Shown here piece by piece: positions 59,636 through 64,000 of a DNA stretch of 64,000 bases. This DNA comes from Hymenobacter lapidiphilus (lineage in GTDB: Bacteria > Bacteroidota > Bacteroidia > Cytophagales > Hymenobacteraceae), in assembly GCF_013377885.1 (NCBI RefSeq), contig NZ_JABKAU010000008.1, positions 62,001-126,000 on the forward strand, read 5' to 3'. Each line of letters starts with the position of its first letter. Positions within the stretch are counted from its first letter, which is position 1. The translations under genes were made by a program, and so were the position numbers. The notes beneath the pieces are model-generated. The model had not been told where the DNA came from. It did no database searches and saw only the letters and a list, made by a program, of their open reading frames with translations.

Positions 59636-60298
59636 CTACCAGCCGCGCCGCCAGCTCCACCAGGTTGCCCCGAGCAGCAGCATACCCCCGAGGGCCATTA
59701 TGCCCACCATAACGGCCAGCGAAACGGGGTAGAGCAACGCGCCGCCCAGCGTTATGCCCAGCGCCAGCCACCAGAGGCTTTCGCGGCCCAGCCCAGCCGT
59801 CCGCAGCGGCAAAGCGCGCAGTTCGTCGGGGTTTTGGGGCGGGTAGAACAAGAGCTTGAGCCGCGCAAAATCGTGGAGCAGCAGCCCGACCGTCAGCACC
59901 AGGAAGCCGGTAGTGAGGAAGGGCGTCCCAGTCCAGTGTTGCGACCAGGTGAGGAAGATAATGTTGAGCCACATAGGCACCAGCAGCACGGCCCCGAGCA
60001 GCGCAAACCGGCCCGTAAGCAGCAGTAGGCCAATCAGCAGCTGGGCCCCGCCAATAAACTGAGCAAATAGCTCCAGCTGATGCCGGGCCAGAAAAACGTG
60101 GTCCATCGGCGGGCCCATCAGGCCGGGCAGGTGGTTGTCGGAGAGCTTGTAGAGGCCGCCGCCGAGCATGAGCGCGCCCAGCAGCAGGCGGCTACCCCAC
60201 ACGTATAGCAGCCGCAGCCGGCCCCCGGCGCGCAGGGCCACCACCGTCGCCAGAAAGGGTACAAGTATGGTCGCCAGGTAGAAGGAAGCAGGGTTCAT
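59636..60298 (-). CDS. DoxX-like membrane protein
   Basis: The 220-residue protein has about six hydrophobic segments: ASFYLATILVPFLATVVALR, LLLGALMLGGGLYKLSDNHL, QFIGGAQLLIGLLLLTGRFA, LLGAVLLVPMWLNIIFLTWS, and two further segments near the end. The pattern around the second and third helices (GGGLYKLSD, LIGLLLLTGRFALLGAVLL) resembles the DoxX family, whose members act in sulfur or redox-linked membrane roles. The assignment to DoxX is by pattern only. The start is ATG at 60298 or 60307. Confidence 0.7.
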   Translation of the reverse strand: MNPASFYLATILVPFLATVVALRAGGRLRLLYVWGSRLLLGALMLGGGLYKLSDNHLPGLMGPPMDHVFLARHQLELFAQFIGGAQLLIGLLLLTGRFALLGAVLLVPMWLNIIFLTWSQHWTGTPFLTTGFLVLTVGLLLHDFARLKLLFYPPQNPDELRALPLRTAGLGRESLWWLALGITLGGALLYPVSLAVMVGIMALGGMLLLGATWWSWRRGW

Positions 60299-60394
60299 AG
60301 CCCACAAGTTACCGGGGGCTTCGCAACTCCGGCCCGGTATTCCACGTCCGATAGCTACCCATGGGCAAACGAACCGTTTGGCCCCATCAACCAG

Positions 60395-60427
60395 ACTGCC
60401 GGCCTGTTTTCTACCGGCAGTTTTTTT
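60395..60427 (+). terminator. Terminator-like hairpin in the acylphosphatase leader
   Basis: ACTGCCGG and CCGGCAGT form an 8-bp stem with an 11-base loop, followed by a run of seven T including the last stem base. It ends 19 bases before the acylphosphatase ATG. No upstream gene on this strand lies close, so it may be an attenuator or the end of a short RNA. Confidence 0.6.
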
Positions 60428-60445
60428 CTCTCAGAAGAGCATAGT

Positions 60446-60724
60446 ATGATACCAGAACACCGCACTTTCCTCGTCATCGGCCGCGTGCAGGGCGTGTTTT
60501 TTCGCCAGAGTACCCGGCAGCAGGCCCGCCAGCTGGGCCTGACCGGTTACGCCCGCAACAACCCCGATGGCACCGTAACCATCGAAGCCGAAGGCGCGGC
60601 ACACGCCCTAGCCGCCCTCGAAAGCTGGTGCCGGCACGGTGGTCCTCCTGCCGCGCGGGTCGATGGGGTCGATGTAACGGCCGGTGAGGTCCAGGGCTAC
60701 GCGCAGTTCGAGGTGCGCCATTAG
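60446..60724 (+). CDS. acyP: Acylphosphatase
   Basis: This small enzyme hydrolyses acylphosphates such as carbamoyl phosphate. The 92-residue protein carries the complete family pattern: the phosphate loop IGRVQGVFFRQST with catalytic arginine, and YARNNPDGTVTIEAEG with catalytic asparagine. The length is the family standard. The ATG at 60446 is preceded by a terminator-like hairpin. The DUF2071 gene is convergent, 10 bases from its end. Confidence 0.92.
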   Translation: MIPEHRTFLVIGRVQGVFFRQSTRQQARQLGLTGYARNNPDGTVTIEAEGAAHALAALESWCRHGGPPAARVDGVDVTAGEVQGYAQFEVRH

Positions 60725-60734
60725 CTAGCCCAGG

Positions 60735-61475
60735 TTACACGCGCCGCAGGCTCTGTACAGTCACCTCGAGCGGCTCGGCGGCGTAGAGCAGGGGCGGGCC
60801 AACCGGCGTAGGCAGGCCGTGGCTTTCGATCAGCGTTGAGTTCCATTCCTGCAATGTGGCCTCGTGTAGCTGCCAGGGCTCGTGCCAAAGTTGCCCGCGC
60901 CACAAATGCGGCCCGTGGTGGCCGGCTCGCACGTCGGTGCCGGCCGTGTACAGCTGGTAGCGTTCCGTAAGGAAATGGGCCAGCGTACCCGGCCGGGCTA
61001 CAGGCAGGGCCGCTCCCGGTGTCCAGGTGGCGGCGAAAGTGGCGGTGGCGGCTCCCCGGTGCGTGCGCTCGGCTACGGCCCGTAGCTGACCGTTGGTTTG
61101 GCTGAGTGTCATGCGGGCATGCAGGTAGGGCAGGTGAAAGAGTGTGCGGGCCGCCCACACCCCCAGCGGCTGAGTGGCATCGAGCGAAATGAACCATACG
61201 CCCGGCACCCCGTCGAGGCGAGCATAGGTGCGCACATTCAGTTCGTGCAGTGCGCTCAGGCCCGGTACCGCCGGCAACCCCAGCGGGCGGATATGACTCA
61301 TCGTGAAGGGTACCACGCCCAGCCAGGCTTGCCCCTCAAATAAATCCAGCTCCAGCCGCTCCGGCAGATAAGGCCGCAGGATTTCGGGCGCTACCGGCCA
61401 GTGGGCAAACAGCAGGTTGCTCCAACGCTGCCGCATCAGCGGCGGGCGGCGGGAAGTGGAAGGGGGGGAGGGCAC
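60735..61475 (-). CDS. DUF2071 (YqjF) family protein
   Basis: The 246-residue protein shows the DUF2071 pattern: RQRWSNLLFAHWPVAPEILR, PYLPERLELDLFEGQAWLGV, VPFTMSHIRPLGLPAVPG, LNVRTYARLDGVPGVWFISL and later HLWRGQLWHEPWQLHEATLQ. The function is unknown; the fold is an acetoacetate decarboxylase-like barrel. The start may be GTG at 61475 or ATG at 61436. The longer form is given because related proteins also carry an N-terminal stretch rich in Arg and Pro before the RQ.W segment. Confidence 0.88.
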   Translation of the reverse strand: MPSPPSTSRRPPLMRQRWSNLLFAHWPVAPEILRPYLPERLELDLFEGQAWLGVVPFTMSHIRPLGLPAVPGLSALHELNVRTYARLDGVPGVWFISLDATQPLGVWAARTLFHLPYLHARMTLSQTNGQLRAVAERTHRGAATATFAATWTPGAALPVARPGTLAHFLTERYQLYTAGTDVRAGHHGPHLWRGQLWHEPWQLHEATLQEWNSTLIESHGLPTPVGPPLLYAAEPLEVTVQSLRRV

Positions 61476-61697
61476 GGGGCGAGAACGAAACGGAAAGTCT
61501 GTAGCGAAGAAACCGGGACAGCACCGAACAGTTATGGCGCTGCCCTATAACCGGCCCAATAGCTTAAAAACCGTACAGTGCCCCTGTCGGCGCGCACCAT
61601 CAGATGCCCAGGCAGTGCCGAGCCTCCGCGCCGCAGGTTCCCTGCTGACTAATCTGTGTGCCGTCGTAGGGAGGTATGGGTGCATGGCGCCCACAGA

Positions 61698-62210
61698 CTA
61701 CCACTGGTGCAGTTTAAAGCCCAGCTGTTGCGCCTGCGTGGCCAACTCTTCAGCCTGCTCCTGCGCTACCACGCTCAGCGGATACGAGTCGCCATCGAGG
61801 TCGAACATTACTAGGGCCAATCCGAGTGGCTCCAGTGTATCCTGCACGAGGTCCAATTGCTCCGGACCAAGTTCTTCGTCGGTGCCTGTATGCTGCGCTT
61901 CCAGAACTCGGGCCCGCCCTTGCTGGGCCAGTACGTGGTTCAGGCTGTCGATTATTTCACCGGCAGTTTCTTTCCAGTCGCACTCTACCGCCAAATCTTC
62001 GGCCAGCAGCGCATCAATCAGGGCAATGTCGCGCAGCTCCTGAGGTGCTATTTCGTTCTCAATCCCGCGTTCGGCCAGTTCCTCCGCAAACTGCGCCGCA
62101 TAGCCCGCAGCATCGGTCAGCACCAAGTCTAGCCGGCCAGCCAGCCGCTGAGTTGCCGCCGTGTCGCCCAGGGTAAAGATGTTTGTAAAAGCCAGGAGTT
62201 CAGGATGCAT
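61698..62210 (-). CDS. Hypothetical acidic protein, 170 residues
   Basis: The protein begins MHPELLAFTNIFTLGDTAAT and is strongly acidic, with helices (AGYAAQFAEELAERGIENEI, IALIDALLAEDLAVECDWKE, EIIDSLNHVLAQQGRARVLE) and an end strand (LALVMFDLDGDSYPLSVVAQ) near a possible short loop DLDGDSY. There is no signal peptide. It resembles uncharacterised small proteins of the DUF6630 type by layout, but I am not certain. It is separated from typA by a family A palindrome and a terminator. Confidence 0.65.
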   Translation of the reverse strand: MHPELLAFTNIFTLGDTAATQRLAGRLDLVLTDAAGYAAQFAEELAERGIENEIAPQELRDIALIDALLAEDLAVECDWKETAGEIIDSLNHVLAQQGRARVLEAQHTGTDEELGPEQLDLVQDTLEPLGLALVMFDLDGDSYPLSVVAQEQAEELATQAQQLGFKLHQW

Positions 62211-62272
62211 GTTGGTGGGTGGAAATGGTTGGAAAGCGACGCTGTTGTTGAAGTTGTTTAGAAAGTCAAAAG

Positions 62273-62366
62273 AACGTCATGCTGAGCGCAGCCGAAGTAT
62301 CTCTACCGCTTCGTGACATTGGTAGAGAAGTGGTAGAGATGCTTCGGCTGCGCTCAGCATGACGTT
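62273..62366. repeat. Palindrome family A copy 9
   Basis: AACGTCATGCTGAGCGCAGC and its complement enclose CGAAGTATCTCTACCGCTTC and GAAGTGGTAGAGATGCTTCG. It lies between the acidic hypothetical gene and typA. Confidence 0.88.
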
Positions 62367-62431
62367 ATGATTGATTTCAGGCACTTTGTAAACGGCTTCA
62401 TTTATAAAAGTAAATAAGCCCAGGCAGACAC

Positions 62432-62468
62432 AAAAAAGGAGGGCAGCCATCGGCTGCCCTCCTTTTTT
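62432..62468 (-). terminator. Strong intrinsic terminator after typA
   Basis: AAAAAAGGAGGGCAGCC and its exact complement form a 17-bp stem with a 3-base loop, and the outer A/T pairs give a U-run on the typA transcript. Confidence 0.92.
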
Positions 62469-62486
62469 AAATCAGATGACTAGCAA

Positions 62487-64000
62487 CTAGTCGACTTTTT
62501 TGGCGAAGCGCAGACGCTCGTTCTCGTCGAGCAGGATCTTACGCATCCGGATCGACTTGGGCGTTACCTCCAGGTATTCATCCTTCTGGATGTATTCCAT
62601 AGCTTCTTCCAGCGAGAACTGACGCTTCGGAACAATCTTGGCGTTGTCATCGGTACCCGACGCACGCATGTTCGTGAGCTTCTTGCCCTTCTGGATGTTG
62701 ATGGTCAAGTCGTTCGGGCGGGTGTGCTCGCCGATAACCTGGCCGGCGTATACCTCTTCGCCCGGATCAACGAAGAACTCACCACGGTCCTGCATCTTAT
62801 CGATGGTGTAGGCCGTGCCCATACCGGTGTCCATCGAAATCAGCGAACCAGCGATACGGCCCGGAATCACGCCCTTGTGCGGCTCGTAGGCCGAGAAGCG
62901 GTGGTTCATGATGGCCTCACCAGCGGTAGCGGTCAGCACGTTGTTACGCAGGCCAATCAGGCCACGGGCCGGGATGTTGAACTCCAGGTGCTGCAGGTCG
63001 CCCTTAGGCTCCATGATGGTCAGCTCACCCTTACGCATCGTTACCAGCTCGATTACCTTGCCGGCTGTCGTCTCGGGTACGTCAACTACCAAGTGCTCAA
63101 TCGGCTCCAGACGGTTGCCTTTCTCGTCTTCCTGGAACAGTACCTGTGGCTGGCCAACCTGCAGCTCGAATCCCTCGCGACGCATCGTTTCGATGAGTAC
63201 CGACAAGTGAAGAATGCCGCGGCCGTACACCAGGAAGCTGTCCTCGCGGTCGGTTTCCTTCACGCGCAGGGCCAGGTTTTTCTCGGTTTCCTTGAATAGA
63301 CGGTCGCGCAGGTGGCGCGAGGTCACGAACTTGCCTTCCTTACCGAAGAAGGGCGAGTTGTTGATGGTGAACAGCATGTTCATCGTTGGCTCGTCGATGC
63401 TGATAACCGACAGGCCCTCGGGGTTTTCGGCGTCGGCCAGCGTGTCGCCAATGTCGAATCCTTCGATGCCCGTTACGGCGCAGATTTCGCCCGAGCTAAC
63501 TTCCGAAACCTTGGTGCGGCCCAAGCCTTCGAACACCTGCAGCTCCTTGATTTTAACCTTTTTGATCGTGCCGTCGCGCTTCACGAGGCTCATGTTGGCA
63601 CCTTCCTTCAGCGTACCGCGGTGTACGCGGCCGATGCCGATGCGGCCCACGAACGACGAGTAGTCGAGCGAGGTAATCTGCATCTGGGGTGTGCCGTCCA
63701 GGGTAGGAGCGGGCGGAATGGAAGCCACTACGGCGTCGAGCAGCGGGATGATGCTGTCGGTTTTTTCTTTCCAGTCGGTGCTCATCCAGCCCTGCTTCGA
63801 GGAGCCGTACAGCGTCACGAAGTCCAGCTGGTCTTCGCTTGCGCCAAGGTTGAACATGAGGTCGAAAACCTGCTCGTGCACCTCGTCGGGACGGCAGTTT
63901 TCCTTGTCCACTTTGTTAACCACCACGATAGGCTTCAGGCCCAGGTCGATGGCTTTGCCCAGCACGAAGCGGGTCTGGGGCATGGCACCTTCGAAAGCAT
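62487..64000 (-). CDS. typA: GTPase TypA/BipA, 5' end cut by the window edge
   Basis: TypA (BipA) is a ribosome-binding GTPase that aids growth under stress and late ribosome assembly. The visible part of the reverse-strand frame runs to the right edge (AFEGAMPQTRFVLGKAIDLG at its start), so the N-terminal G1-G3 motifs are beyond the window. G4 is seen as VVVNKVDKENCRP. Then follow domain II (VGRIGIGRVHRGTLKEGANM), the EF-G III-like part (MLFTINNSPFFGKEGKFVTS), the EF-G V-like part (RGLIGLRNNVLTATAGEAIM) and the BipA C-terminal domain (NIQKGKKLTNMRASGTDDNA). It ends before a strong terminator. The family call is certain. Confidence 0.96.
   Translation of the reverse strand, partial: AFEGAMPQTRFVLGKAIDLGLKPIVVVNKVDKENCRPDEVHEQVFDLMFNLGASEDQLDFVTLYGSSKQGWMSTDWKEKTDSIIPLLDAVVASIPPAPTLDGTPQMQITSLDYSSFVGRIGIGRVHRGTLKEGANMSLVKRDGTIKKVKIKELQVFEGLGRTKVSEVSSGEICAVTGIEGFDIGDTLADAENPEGLSVISIDEPTMNMLFTINNSPFFGKEGKFVTSRHLRDRLFKETEKNLALRVKETDREDSFLVYGRGILHLSVLIETMRREGFELQVGQPQVLFQEDEKGNRLEPIEHLVVDVPETTAGKVIELVTMRKGELTIMEPKGDLQHLEFNIPARGLIGLRNNVLTATAGEAIMNHRFSAYEPHKGVIPGRIAGSLISMDTGMGTAYTIDKMQDRGEFFVDPGEEVYAGQVIGEHTRPNDLTINIQKGKKLTNMRASGTDDNAKIVPKRQFSLEEAMEYIQKDEYLEVTPKSIRMRKILLDENERLRFAKKVD

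Noticed and set aside
4041-62366. Repeated units as a CRISPR array
   Set aside because: The repeats are dispersed palindromes at gene borders and not regularly spaced direct repeats with unique spacers, and no cas gene is present.

Overview
The window looks like chromosomal DNA from a GC-rich member of the Bacteroidota, most likely Hymenobacter or a close relative in the Hymenobacteraceae. The evidence is: type IX secretion (T9SS) C-terminal sorting domains on two secreted proteins; several TAnnTTTG-type -7 promoter boxes typical of the phylum; many small lipoproteins and beta-barrel proteins; and dense dispersed palindromic repeats in a high-GC background. No rRNA, tRNA, CRISPR array, insertion sequence, integrase or phage gene was recognised. 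The genus is an inference, since no marker gene was compared.

Layout, left to right. 1-10 kb: a 3'-truncated adenine deaminase, a tiny lipoprotein, cytidylate kinase, IspH, small membrane proteins, a sorbosone-dehydrogenase-like propeller, then a RimB-like protease / RimK ligase / M14 deacylase trio that looks like a post-translational glutamylation module, and an OmpH/Skp protein. 10-19 kb: outer-membrane and secreted proteins (one T9SS cargo with its sorting domain knocked out of frame), CvfB, a 21-bp tandem array, and a BamA-like barrel. 19.5-22.3 kb: a radical SAM DNA-repair-type enzyme with its usual TIGR03915 partner. 22.4-29.9 kb: dTDP-4-dehydrorhamnose reductase, an MFS exporter, an AraC regulator divergent from an aldehyde dehydrogenase and DUF779 gene, and small envelope proteins. 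30-36 kb: a tripartite RND efflux operon (TolC, adaptor, pump). 36.4-46 kb: a cell-envelope operon of alpha-2-macroglobulin, a small BamE-like membrane protein, a glycosyltransferase-like protein and PBP1C. 46-53 kb: an AT-rich orphan gene, a Uma2 protein, an RBBP9-type hydrolase, a T9SS-exported nuclease-like protein, and an AlkB-type hydroxylase divergent from a LysR regulator. 53-64 kb: threonine synthase, ammonium transporter, DUF167, endonuclease III, a SpoU-type RNA methyltransferase, a DoxX-like protein, acylphosphatase, DUF2071, and the 5'-truncated typA.

Most genes are housekeeping or envelope functions. The most unusual layer is repetitive. At least nine long palindromes of one family (A), four composite GC-rich elements of a second (B), one element of a third type (C) lying in frame inside pbpC, and several unique near-perfect palindromes sit at gene ends and between operon genes. 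Inner or outer arms differ between copies yet stay complementary within each copy. This suggests an active copying process such as inverted duplication, template switching or REP-type mobilisation; no candidate mobilising enzyme lies in the window. The most testable observations are the in-frame palindrome in PBP1C, the phased 21-bp dyad array beside cvfB, the perfect 50-bp stem after ispH, the one-base lesion in the T9SS cargo, and the AT-rich patch inside the alpha-2-macroglobulin gene. I did not find a clearly new defence or biosynthetic system.
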